Origin: Anaerolineales bacterium
GTDB lineage: Bacteria; Chloroflexota; Anaerolineae; Epilineales; JAANWY01
Assembly: GCA_018263655.1 (NCBI GenBank)
Contig: JAANWY010000106.1
Span: 1-15,563 of the forward strand
Length of the DNA stretch: 15,563 nt
Direction: 5' to 3'
Shown here: in pieces, positions 1 through 7,178 of the stretch
How positions within the stretch are numbered: position 1 is the first letter of the stretch
Layout: the number at the start of each line of letters is the position of its first letter
Program-made: the position numbers and the translations under genes
The notes under the pieces: model-generated
What the model saw: only the letters and a program-made list of their open reading frames with translations
Told to the model about the DNA's origin: nothing
Databases searched by the model: none

Positions 1-1
1 C

Positions 2-937
2 ATGGAGCGTGACAGTCGGGTTTACCTTGTCGGTGAGGACCTCGGTGTCTACGGTGGGGCTTTCGGTGTGACAAAGGGGTTGATCGATCGGTTTGGCCCC
101 GACCGGGTGCGCGACACACCGATCTCGGAAAATACCATCGCGGGAAGCGCGGTGGGCGCCGCCATGACAGGGATGCGCCCGGTGGCCGAGATACAGTTCA
201 TGGACTTCGTGACGCTGTCCATGGAGCAAATAGTGCTCCAGGGAGCCAAGATCCGCTACATGTTCGGCGGTCGGGCCACGGTTCCCATGGTACTGCGTAC
301 GGCCGGCGGCTCGGGGACCGGCGCCGCAGCCCAGCATTCTGAGAGTCTGGAGTCCTGGTTTGTCAACGTGCCTGGCCTCAAAGTCGTCGCGCCGGCCACG
401 CCTTATGATGCCAAAGGGCTGCTGCTAGCAGCCATCGCCGACGACAACCCCGTGATCTTCGTCGAGCATAAGTTGCTCTACCGCCAGGAGGGAACCGTTC
501 CAGAAGACCCGTACATCGTGCCGCTGGGCCAGGCCGATATCAAGCGCGCCGGCCAGCACGTCACCGTCGTGGCTGCTTCGATTATGGTGCCGAGGGCTCT
601 GGAAGCAGCGGAGCAGCTAGCCGACGAAGGGATTGAGGTCGAGGTGGTGGATCTGCGAACATTGAAGCCTTACGACGCCGAGACCATCGTGCAGTCGGCA
701 AAAAAGACAGGGCGCCTGTTGATTGCCCACGAGGCGCCACTGATCGGTGGGTATGGGGGCGAAATCGCTGCCAGGATCGCCCAGAGCGAAGCCTTTGCTT
801 ACCTCGAGGCCCCTGTCATCCGCCTGGGCGGGGCCGATGTGCCAATCCCCTACAACCCGAAGTTGGAAAAGGCAGCGGTGCCGCAGGTCGAGGACATCGT
901 TGAAGCGGCACGGCGACTTAGCAGACTAGAGATCTGA
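2..937 (+). CDS. 2-oxoacid (pyruvate/acetoin-type) dehydrogenase E1 component, beta subunit (5' partial)
   Basis: Thiamine-diphosphate-dependent E1 beta subunit. With an E1 alpha partner, presumably encoded just upstream of the window, it decarboxylates a 2-oxoacid and passes the acyl group to E2. The visible 311 residues open inside the family's N-terminal region: the GEDLGVYGGAFGVTKGL stretch normally lies about 20-30 residues in, so the real start is outside the window and the ATG at position 2 is probably an internal Met. Family marks are DTPISENTIAGSAVGAAMTG, the QHSES motif with the catalytic-site His, and a C-terminal transketolase-type domain (VVDLRTLKPYD, EAPLIGGYGGEIAA). The E2 gene follows after 24 bp, supporting one operon. 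Substrate (pyruvate, acetoin or branched-chain 2-oxoacid) cannot be fixed from this subunit; the order E1 beta-E2 is compatible with any of these. Family assignment is secure. Confidence 0.93.
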   Translation: MERDSRVYLVGEDLGVYGGAFGVTKGLIDRFGPDRVRDTPISENTIAGSAVGAAMTGMRPVAEIQFMDFVTLSMEQIVLQGAKIRYMFGGRATVPMVLRTAGGSGTGAAAQHSESLESWFVNVPGLKVVAPATPYDAKGLLLAAIADDNPVIFVEHKLLYRQEGTVPEDPYIVPLGQADIKRAGQHVTVVAASIMVPRALEAAEQLADEGIEVEVVDLRTLKPYDAETIVQSAKKTGRLLIAHEAPLIGGYGGEIAARIAQSEAFAYLEAPVIRLGGADVPIPYNPKLEKAAVPQVEDIVEAARRLSRLEI

Positions 938-961
938 GCGGGACAGTCAGGACGGACCCCG

Positions 962-2272
962 ATGTCAACACCCGTGATCATGCCCAAGTTCGAGATGGCC
1001 CAGGAGACCGGTACGGTCCTGCAGTGGCTCAAAGAAGAGGGCGAATCCATCGAGAAGGGCCAAGCGATCCTGGAAGTTGAGACGGATAAGGTCACGATGG
1101 AGGTGGAAGCGCTGGCCAGTGGCGTTCTGGTAGGCGTCCGGGCTGAGTCAGGCGAAGTGGTGCCGATTGGCCAGCCCATCGCCCACATCATCGGGCCCGG
1201 TGAATCGTGGACTGGGAAGATGGAAGCGGTCGAGGAAGCCCCACCAGCGTCCGCCGGCCCGCTTCGGGTCACCCCGGTCGCTGAGCGCATGGCAAAAGCC
1301 GAAGGGATTGGCTTGGCTGCCGTGCGAGGAACAGGCCCCGGTGGGCAAGTCACCAAGTCAGACGTTGAGGCTTACCTGGCGAAGCAACGCTCGAAGCCGG
1401 CGCCTACTGATGAAAAAGTGAGGGCGGTGCCAGCAGCACGGCGCCTGGCCCGGGAGATGGGTGTCGAGTTAAGAACGATATCCGGCACTGGCCCGGACGG
1501 CCGGATTCAATCCGAAGATGTGCGCCGTGCTGCTGGCACCGCCCTCACTCCCCCCTCTGTTTCCGAAGGCCGGCCGGCGATCCGGCGCGAGATTCCTCTC
1601 ACCGGGATGCGACGCACCATCGCCGAGCGCATGACGGCCAGCGCACGAGAGGCCCCTCAATTCACAGTCAGCGTGGACGTGGACATGAGTCGAGCCCTGG
1701 CCATCGTCGAAGATTTGCAATCCGCATTGGAGCCCGCAGGCGGTCCTCGGGTGACGCTTACAACCTTCCTTGTGAAAGCCTGTGCCTGGGCTTTGCTCCG
1801 ACACCCGGCCGTCAATGCGTCCATCCAGGCAGAAAACATCGTCGAGTGGGCGGAGGTCAACGTCGGTGTGGCGGTGGCGGTGGAAGAGGGACTGATCGTA
1901 CCGGTGATCCACAGAGCGGATGGCCTGGGGATGCAGGCGATTGCTGACACTCTGGCCGATCTTGCCACGCGGGCGCGCGAGGAGCGCTTGCGCCCAGAGG
2001 ACGTGCAAGGCGGGACCTTCACCCTCTCTAACCTGGGGATGTTCGGTGTGGACCGCTTTACGGCGATTGTGAACCCTCCTCAGGCGGCGATTCTGGCTGT
2101 TGGACGCGTAACGAAGCGACCATGGGTCATGGAAGACGACCGCGTAGAAGTTCGCCCCATGGCCACGCTCACTCTGACCGCCGACCACCGGGGTGTGGAC
2201 GGGGCCGTGGCCGGCCGATTCTTGACTGACCTTCAGGTTGCCATTGAGCGACCTGGGTTTCTGCTGAGGTAG
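962..2272 (+). CDS. Dihydrolipoamide acyltransferase (E2) of a 2-oxoacid dehydrogenase complex, with two E3-binding domains
   Basis: Core acyltransferase that carries the acyl group from E1 on a lipoyl arm and transfers it to CoA. The protein has 436 residues. The N-terminal lipoyl domain (about 1-78) has the lipoylation site at K43 in ETDKV. Two peripheral-subunit-binding domains follow, at about 102-138 and 153-190; both contain the GTGPGG/GTGPDG turn. The catalytic domain spans about 206-432, with the DHRGVDG motif supplying H409 and D413. Most bacterial E2 proteins have one subunit-binding domain, so the tandem pair is less usual. Start ATG is preceded by AGGA at 949-952, 9 bases upstream. 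It lies 24 bp behind E1 beta. No E3 (dihydrolipoamide dehydrogenase) gene follows, so the complex would use E3 from elsewhere. Acyl specificity is unresolved. Confidence 0.94.
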   Translation: MSTPVIMPKFEMAQETGTVLQWLKEEGESIEKGQAILEVETDKVTMEVEALASGVLVGVRAESGEVVPIGQPIAHIIGPGESWTGKMEAVEEAPPASAGPLRVTPVAERMAKAEGIGLAAVRGTGPGGQVTKSDVEAYLAKQRSKPAPTDEKVRAVPAARRLAREMGVELRTISGTGPDGRIQSEDVRRAAGTALTPPSVSEGRPAIRREIPLTGMRRTIAERMTASAREAPQFTVSVDVDMSRALAIVEDLQSALEPAGGPRVTLTTFLVKACAWALLRHPAVNASIQAENIVEWAEVNVGVAVAVEEGLIVPVIHRADGLGMQAIADTLADLATRAREERLRPEDVQGGTFTLSNLGMFGVDRFTAIVNPPQAAILAVGRVTKRPWVMEDDRVEVRPMATLTLTADHRGVDGAVAGRFLTDLQVAIERPGFLLR

Positions 2273-2550
2273 GTTGGGACAGAGATTGGAGATTAGGGAT
2301 TCCGCCGCAGACAGCAATATCCAAAATCTTTCCCTGATCCCTGAACCATCTTTGCAATAGGTTGAAAGTACAATGACCGACAGTCTAGTCATAGATATCG
2401 ACAGTAGCACGACGGCCCGGTCAATGACAATTAGAATTACCCCGTCGTGTTGCCCTTGAGCCGATTGGCGGGTTCAATGAAGAGTACTTTGAGTTCATCT
2501 GTGAGTTCCATAGCGACCCTCCCAATTGTGATGGCCCAAGTATACCACAT
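2273..2550. other. Convergent intergenic region between E2 and the cyclase gene
   Basis: Apart from the 24-codon ORF, I see a purine-rich, loosely repetitive stretch (GGAGATTAGGGATT type, about 2283-2300) and an inverted repeat, CACGACGG at 2408-2415 paired with CCGTCGTG at 2442-2449 with a 26-base loop. The second could serve as a weak terminator for the convergent transcripts but has no T-tract. No other gene is visible here. Confidence 0.4.
2437..2511 (-). pseudogene. 24-codon ORF with a strong ribosome site; possible 5' remnant of a transposase gene
   Basis: A short reading frame starting MELTDELKVLFIEPANRLKG and stopping after 24 codons. It has a very good ribosome site, GGGAGGG (minus strand of 2517-2523), five bases before the ATG. 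Further upstream on the same strand is TGGTATACT, a possible extended -10 box (TATACT at 2539-2544). Good start signals on such a short frame suggest the surviving 5' end of a once longer gene. From memory, the peptide resembles the N-terminus of transposases related to the ISAzo13 group that begin with an E-L-T-x-E-L-K-x-L-F-I-E pattern; this needs a search. Insertion element 2551-2683 lies immediately upstream and would have displaced any -35 region. A chance ORF remains possible. Confidence 0.35.
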
Positions 2551-2683
2551 GTAAGCGTTCAGCCACCCTTGCGAAGGTTAGGAGGAGCCTTGGCAAGAGG
2601 TCGATTTTCGACTGGCGAGGGGCACCTCAACCCGAAAGCGATTGGCAAACCTTCGCAAGGGTCCCCACTACCTGAACCGTTAC
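2551..2683. mobile_element. 133-bp palindromic MITE-like element, IS66-type ends (family 3, copy C)
   Basis: The ends are inverted repeats: GTAAGCGTTCAG at 2551-2562 and CTGAACCGTTAC at 2672-2683, followed inwards by a second matched pair, CCCTTGCGAAGGTT against AACCTTCGCAAGGG. The interior closely matches the reverse complement of 11317-11536 (shared TTTTCGACTGGCGAGGGGC). GTAAGCG-type ends are typical of IS66-family transposons. I find no clean 8-bp duplication: the flanks are TACCACAT and CATTTATA, so one side may have decayed or recombined. No coding capacity. Confidence 0.75.
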
Positions 2684-2730
2684 CATTTATATTCTGGAAC
2701 TCCCTTACCCTCTTAGCTGAACTTGCCCAA

Positions 2731-5244
2731 TCAGGTCAAGTATCGATCCTCGACCACGTTTTCTGTCCAGACAGATACCCGGTTCCGCCCGGCGTGCTTG
2801 GCAGCGTAGAGGGCTCGATCGGCGCAGTCGAGCAGGGTCTCGACATCGGGACAGGACTCGTCCCGGGCCGCAACGCCCACACTTATCGTGATGCTCACAA
2901 CGCCCTCATCGATGTCAACAGCCGTGTGTGCTACCTGCTGGCGCAGGCGCTCAACGACCCGGCGCGCAACAACTAAGTCACTTTCGGGCAACAGAGCCAC
3001 AAATTCTTCCCCTCCGTAACGCCCTAGCAAGTCCGCCTCACGCAGGTTTGCCTGGCACAGTTTAGCCAAGACCTGCAACACACGGTCGCCCGCTATGTGG
3101 CCGTGTGTGTCATTCACCTGCTTGAATTCGTCTACGTCCAAGATGATTACTGACAGCGGCCGGTCATAGCGCTGGGCACGCTCAAACTCGTGTTCGGCCA
3201 ATTCAAAGAAATGGCGACGGTTGTACAGGCCTGTCAGCGAGTCCGTATTGGCCAACCGTCGCAGTATCGTGAACATGCCGACGATTTCGGCGGCCATGTG
3301 GTTGAAGGCTTCGGCCATGCGCTCAATCTCATCACCGGTTCTGACTTCGGCTCGCCGGGACAGGTCGCCGCCGGCCACAGCCATCGCTGCGTCAGCCACT
3401 TCGACGATGGGAGCGGAGAGGGTGCGGCTCACCAAAAGCGTCACACCAACGATCAAGATAATGGTGCCCATGGCTAGGGTGCCGGCAATCCGCATCATGC
3501 GCACAACGGGCTGGTTGACCTCTGATTCCTCAATCTCTGCGATCACCGCCCACCGGATCCCGGTTGGATGATTGGTCGTTGGTTCCATAACAGCAACTGG
3601 CGACCAAGAACCCAACACCCGCGTGCCTTGGTAGTTATCGATCATCCGGGTGCCGGCCTCCCCCGCCAGGGCACGCCGCGCCGCCACCGTATCCACGACG
3701 GTCTTGGGATTCAAGACAGTGCTCTCGACTTCTAATTGGTCCAGGAAGCGGGAGTCGCTCCGCCACAACTGATCCGATCCCACCAAATAGATCTCGCTGG
3801 TCTCGCCCAGGCCGGTGTGCTCGTGCATGATGGCGTTGATCCGCTCTAACGATAACTGGGCAGCTACAATGATCTCGACGTCGCCTCCGGTGTCAGTCAA
3901 CGGCTGAGCCATAAAGGCCGCCGGCGCATGATCGCCGGGCGCATAGCGCGCAAAATCGGCGACTCCGAACTGCCTGGTATTCAGGACTTCGGCCACCAGG
4001 TTACCAAGATTGGAGTGCTGATAGGTGCCGGTGAGCAAGCTGGTCTGATAATCGGGTTTGTGTTGGACCGAGTAGAATACATAGCCGCCGGCTGGACTGA
4101 TCAGGTACAAATCGGGGTAGCCGTACTCATTACGGTACTGGGTGAAGAAGTCAATCTTCCCGCTCCCGATCGGGGGCGTAAATGCTTCTTCTACGTCGAT
4201 TTCAGCAATGACGGCCCACCGCAGGCCGGCGATGTCCAAAGGTGCCCAGGAGGATAGCACCGGCCGGCTGTGGTAGTTGGTGATGGTGCCATGGCCCGTC
4301 CTGCCGGCCATGGCTTGTCTCGCGGCCTCGGTGTCGACCAGATAAGCAGAATTGAGGATGGTGCTTTCTTCCACAAGACGGGAGTCGGAGCGAAAGTAGA
4401 ACTGGCCGAACTCCCTGGCAGCATTCAACTCTGGGACTCCTACGAGGTACGTTTCTCCGGTCTCGCCCAGGCCCGTATGCTCCTGCATAATGGTATTGAT
4501 GCCATCGATTGACAGTCGCAGGGCCACAACACCCACCACCTGGCTCCCTTGCGACACCGGTTGGGCGATAAAGGCCGCCGGTTCGTATCCGGATGGCGCG
4601 TAGCGCTCAAAATCAGTAATCCTGGACTCCCCAGTCCGCAGGACTTCCGCCACTAGCCTGCCCAAATTGGAGTCCTTGTAAGGGCCAGTGAGTAAATTGG
4701 TTTGATAGTCCGCCTCCCGCTCGACGGCGTAGAGAAGGGTGCCGGCAGGGGCAATGAAGTAGACGTTATCGTAGCCGTACGTTTCTTTGAAACGTACGAG
4801 ATAAGCGCCGGCCTGACTTTCCTGGATCGCTCGTACGAGTTCGGCTTCGTCAGTCGGCGACGGTAGCAGCAGCCCCACAGTTTCTGTCAGTACACTCACA
4901 TCATCCTGGCGGGCTGCAAAGTAGGCCTCGAGCTGATTGTGTTTGATCGTCCGCACCGCATTGAGCTTGTTGAAGGCAGCTGCTCGCAGTGCCATGACTG
5001 CATCAACTAATGTACTCATATCGCGCCGCTGCTCGCGGAAATGGCTCTCAAGCTGCCTTGTCTTAGCTATCCGCAATGCCTCCAGCTCTCCAAAGGCCCG
5101 CTGTTGCAGGGCATTTCGCGCATTGAGGACGGCCATTGCACCCAACCCCATCAAAGGGATAAGCGAGATCAACAAGAACCAGACCAGCAGTTTATTGCGC
5201 AGTGAGCCGAGTACACTCAAACGCCTGGACGTCGTCTCTGACAT
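2731..5244 (-). CDS. Membrane-bound diguanylate cyclase with duplicated extracytoplasmic sensor, HAMP and GGDEF domains
   Basis: Predicted to make cyclic di-GMP from two GTP in response to an external signal. The protein has 837 residues. A membrane segment lies at about 18-40, then a long extracytoplasmic part, a second membrane segment at about 586-608, a HAMP linker (about 609-660) and a GGDEF domain (about 665-825). The active site is GGEEF at 744-748, and an intact RxxD inhibitory site (735-738) lies five residues before it, so catalysis and product inhibition both look possible. The outer part contains two copies of one sensor unit about 218 residues apart, starting near YGYDNVYFI (156) and YGYPDLYLI (374) and each ending near HTGLGET (256 and 475). 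It resembles a Cache-like fold. The start follows AGAAGG with good spacing and lies 11 bp after the solute-binding protein gene, so co-transcription is very likely. The ligand is unknown. Confidence 0.93.
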   Translation of the reverse strand: MSETTSRRLSVLGSLRNKLLVWFLLISLIPLMGLGAMAVLNARNALQQRAFGELEALRIAKTRQLESHFREQRRDMSTLVDAVMALRAAAFNKLNAVRTIKHNQLEAYFAARQDDVSVLTETVGLLLPSPTDEAELVRAIQESQAGAYLVRFKETYGYDNVYFIAPAGTLLYAVEREADYQTNLLTGPYKDSNLGRLVAEVLRTGESRITDFERYAPSGYEPAAFIAQPVSQGSQVVGVVALRLSIDGINTIMQEHTGLGETGETYLVGVPELNAAREFGQFYFRSDSRLVEESTILNSAYLVDTEAARQAMAGRTGHGTITNYHSRPVLSSWAPLDIAGLRWAVIAEIDVEEAFTPPIGSGKIDFFTQYRNEYGYPDLYLISPAGGYVFYSVQHKPDYQTSLLTGTYQHSNLGNLVAEVLNTRQFGVADFARYAPGDHAPAAFMAQPLTDTGGDVEIIVAAQLSLERINAIMHEHTGLGETSEIYLVGSDQLWRSDSRFLDQLEVESTVLNPKTVVDTVAARRALAGEAGTRMIDNYQGTRVLGSWSPVAVMEPTTNHPTGIRWAVIAEIEESEVNQPVVRMMRIAGTLAMGTIILIVGVTLLVSRTLSAPIVEVADAAMAVAGGDLSRRAEVRTGDEIERMAEAFNHMAAEIVGMFTILRRLANTDSLTGLYNRRHFFELAEHEFERAQRYDRPLSVIILDVDEFKQVNDTHGHIAGDRVLQVLAKLCQANLREADLLGRYGGEEFVALLPESDLVVARRVVERLRQQVAHTAVDIDEGVVSITISVGVAARDESCPDVETLLDCADRALYAAKHAGRNRVSVWTENVVEDRYLT

Positions 5245-5255
5245 AACGCCTTCTG

Positions 5256-6641
5256 TTACTGCTGCATTACTTCATCGGCCGCCGCCTGTGCCTCATCCAT
5301 GATCTGTTGCACGGGACGCTGACTCGTCAAAATCTCGGTGAGCATATCATTGTAGATGCGCCAAAGCTTCTGCGGATCCTTGCGCCACTGTGGTAGAACA
5401 CCCAATTCCTGATTATTCAGAAGTTCATCGATAAAGGCTCGATTTGCCGGATCGACCTTCGGGCGCAATCTGGTGAGGGCGCTGCGTGTCGAGGGTAACC
5501 GGCCCAGAACTGGATAAACCAGATCTTGCACATCGTCTCGAGCCAGGAATTTTACCCACTCCGCTGCCAGCCCCGGATGCTCGCTCTGCTGTAAGACGGC
5601 GTAGATCACGTTGCCCACCACCATACTAGCCGGCTCCCCGCCGGCCGGAATCGGGACGGGAGAATAGCGGCAGTCCTCACAGCCGGCCTCTTTGGCCCAT
5701 CCAGGGTGCCAACTGCCCGCAATCTGGTAAGCCGCGAGACCGTGGAACAGTTGCGTGTACACCTGTCCCTCATCGGGATTGAACGTCAGGCCAGGCGGCG
5801 TATACTTGTTCAGTTCGCGGATAAATTCCATCACCGCGACTGCCTTGGGGTCGTTGAAATAGGGATAGGTGCAGTCGTCCTTGCACATGGAGGCGCCGGC
5901 CTGTGCCAAGTAGACGGCAATGCGGAAAACTCCCCCTACCTCGAAGCCCTGCGGGCCCTGGAGTGTGTAGCCGTAGTAACGCCCATCCCCCTCTTCCGTG
6001 ATGAGCCGTGCGTGTTCCAGCAGTTCGTCCCAGGTTTCCGGCGGGTTGTCGCAGTCCAGGCCGGCGGCCGTGACGACATCGCAGTTGCGCTCGAAGCCGA
6101 AGATCCCAGTGAAGGCAGAGATACCGTAGACGCTACCCTGGTACTGCGCAGCCCTGTAGGTGGCTGGGATAAGGTCATCTCGGATATCGTCGATGACGTC
6201 GTCGAGAGGCACCAACGCCCCCTGCTCAGCGTACTGCTGGAAGAAATTCTCGCCGACCACAATGTCTGGCGCGGTGCCGGTCTGCAATGCTGTCGTCAGG
6301 TTCCGACGGAGCTCCTTGTCCCAGCCGTGGTATTCGAATTTCACGGTCACGCCCGGATGCTCTTTCTCGAACTGTTCCTTCAGGTACAAGCCATAGCGCC
6401 CTGCGCCCGTCGGGTCACTCTGCATTTTGTCTACGACGAACAGTTCCGACCAGACGACAAGCTCGATTGGTTCCGCCGCCTCTTCTTCTGTGTCTACGTC
6501 GGCCGTCTCCTGGGCGTTCTCTTCCGTGTTCAGTGTTTTCTCGACCGTTTGTGGGGCAGGAGCAGCACAGCCTGTCACCAAGAGGAAGGCAGCCATCACC
6601 GCCCAAATCACCACGACGGTCCAATATCTATCAGCGCGCAT
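5256..6641 (-). CDS. ABC-type extracellular solute-binding lipoprotein (family 1, sugar-type)
   Basis: Predicted to bind a carbohydrate-like solute outside the cell. The protein has 461 residues. The N-terminal hydrophobic segment ends in the lipobox LVTGC, predicting cleavage and lipid attachment at C25. An acidic, Glu-rich spacer follows (about 33-58), then the bilobed binding domain starting IELVVWSEL. Family-like signatures include LKEQFEKEHPGVTVKFEYHGW and LQTGTAPDIVVGE. The start is firm: GGAGGT lies on the minus strand of 6647-6652, five bases from the ATG. No ABC permease or ATPase gene is near. Its only partner is the diguanylate cyclase directly downstream. Two roles are possible: an orphan binding protein working with a distant permease, or a ligand presenter for the cyclase sensor. 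The second is inference from gene order only. Confidence 0.92.
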   Translation of the reverse strand: MRADRYWTVVVIWAVMAAFLLVTGCAAPAPQTVEKTLNTEENAQETADVDTEEEAAEPIELVVWSELFVVDKMQSDPTGAGRYGLYLKEQFEKEHPGVTVKFEYHGWDKELRRNLTTALQTGTAPDIVVGENFFQQYAEQGALVPLDDVIDDIRDDLIPATYRAAQYQGSVYGISAFTGIFGFERNCDVVTAAGLDCDNPPETWDELLEHARLITEEGDGRYYGYTLQGPQGFEVGGVFRIAVYLAQAGASMCKDDCTYPYFNDPKAVAVMEFIRELNKYTPPGLTFNPDEGQVYTQLFHGLAAYQIAGSWHPGWAKEAGCEDCRYSPVPIPAGGEPASMVVGNVIYAVLQQSEHPGLAAEWVKFLARDDVQDLVYPVLGRLPSTRSALTRLRPKVDPANRAFIDELLNNQELGVLPQWRKDPQKLWRIYNDMLTEILTSQRPVQQIMDEAQAAADEVMQQ

Positions 6642-6646
6642 CTTCT

Positions 6647-6680
6647 ACCTCCAAAGAAAAAAGCCGCAGTTGGCACGGCT
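6647..6680 (-). promoter_or_regulatory. Terminator-like hairpin plus strong Shine-Dalgarno in the leader of the solute-binding protein gene
   Basis: Read on the minus strand, AGCCG (6680-6676), a nine-base loop, CGGCT (6666-6662) and a run of T residues (to 6657) lie directly before the Shine-Dalgarno sequence (GGAGGT, 6652-6647). The layout is that of an intrinsic terminator or attenuator in a 5' leader. The stem is only 5 bp, so it may be weak or fortuitous. I recognise no aptamer upstream. Confidence 0.35.
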
Positions 6681-6736
6681 CACCTTGCAAATTACGACGC
6701 GTGATAAGCTAGAGGGTTATGATCAGAACGGTCGGT

Positions 6737-6765
6737 TTGTCGTAGGCGTTTCGGCGCGGTACAAT
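6737..6765 (+). promoter_or_regulatory. Sigma70-type promoter for the alkyltransferase-like/OYE/MBL operon
   Basis: TTGTCG (6737-6742) and TACAAT (6760-6765) are separated by exactly 17 bp. Transcription would start near 6772, giving a leader of about 70 bases before the ATG at 6843. This also argues against the upstream TTG codon at 6765 as a start, because it overlaps the -10 box. Confidence 0.5.
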
Positions 6766-6842
6766 TGTCTATAGTCTATCTATCGCAGTCAGGCAGCTCT
6801 ACAAGTGGTGAATTGGGAACATTCGATGCACTTGATGAGTAT

Positions 6843-7172
6843 ATGAACTTCTTCGAGCGAGTTTACGAGGTAGTCGAGAAGATTCCTTACGGCCAGGTGG
6901 CCACCTACGGGCAAATTGGCTGGATGGTTTCGGGGGCACCGCACGCAGCACGCACGGTTGGCTGGGCTCTGAACGGGCTACCCGAGGATCGCATCAACGA
7001 GGTGCCGTGGTGGCGCGTCATCAACGCGCAGGGGCGGATTAGCAATTCTCGCGCGCGGCACGGCGCCGCGGAGCAACGCCGCCGGCTTGAAGAGGAAGGC
7101 ATCATCTTCGACGATACAGACCGAACAGACTTATCTGTCTATCAGTGGAACGGTAACACCAAGGAGGCGTAA
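6843..7172 (+). CDS. Alkyltransferase-like (Atl/MGMT-family) DNA-binding protein lacking the reactive cysteine
   Basis: A 109-residue member of the O6-alkylguanine-DNA alkyltransferase C-terminal domain family. Real alkyltransferases have PCHRV, with Cys accepting the alkyl group; here the motif is PWWRVIN at 55-61, with Trp replacing Cys and another Trp replacing His. The family fold is otherwise present: VYEVVEKIPYGQVATYGQIG at the start, the helix-turn-helix region, and ARTVGWALNG with the arginine-finger position. Atl proteins flip and bind O6-alkylguanine lesions and hand them to nucleotide excision repair; they do not repair by themselves. The ATG at 6843 gives the usual length of about 100-110 residues. 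A longer reading from 6765 adds a sequence with no family counterpart. It is first in a tight gene row with an OYE and an MBL-fold gene. Confidence 0.88.
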   Translation: MNFFERVYEVVEKIPYGQVATYGQIGWMVSGAPHAARTVGWALNGLPEDRINEVPWWRVINAQGRISNSRARHGAAEQRRRLEEEGIIFDDTDRTDLSVYQWNGNTKEA

Positions 7173-7178
7173 TCTCTA

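Noticed and set aside
2296..2312. GGATTCCGCCGCAGAC resembles the right arm of the CTAG element near 11763-11776
   Set aside because: The match is too short, with no partner arm nearby, to call a remnant.
1469..2410. Long minus-strand frame opposite the E2 gene
   Set aside because: It is a shadow of the E2 catalytic domain and runs into non-coding sequence.
2569..2976. Plus-strand frame across the repeat and the end of the cyclase gene
   Set aside because: It starts inside a MITE and continues antisense to the GGDEF domain.
5706..6704. Long plus-strand frame of 332 codons
   Set aside because: It is antisense to the solute-binding protein, whose lipobox, family motifs and ribosome site are convincing; the antisense product has no recognisable motif.
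6765..6842. Upstream TTG start for the Atl protein
   Set aside because: It overlaps the -10 box of the likely promoter and adds residues absent from the family.
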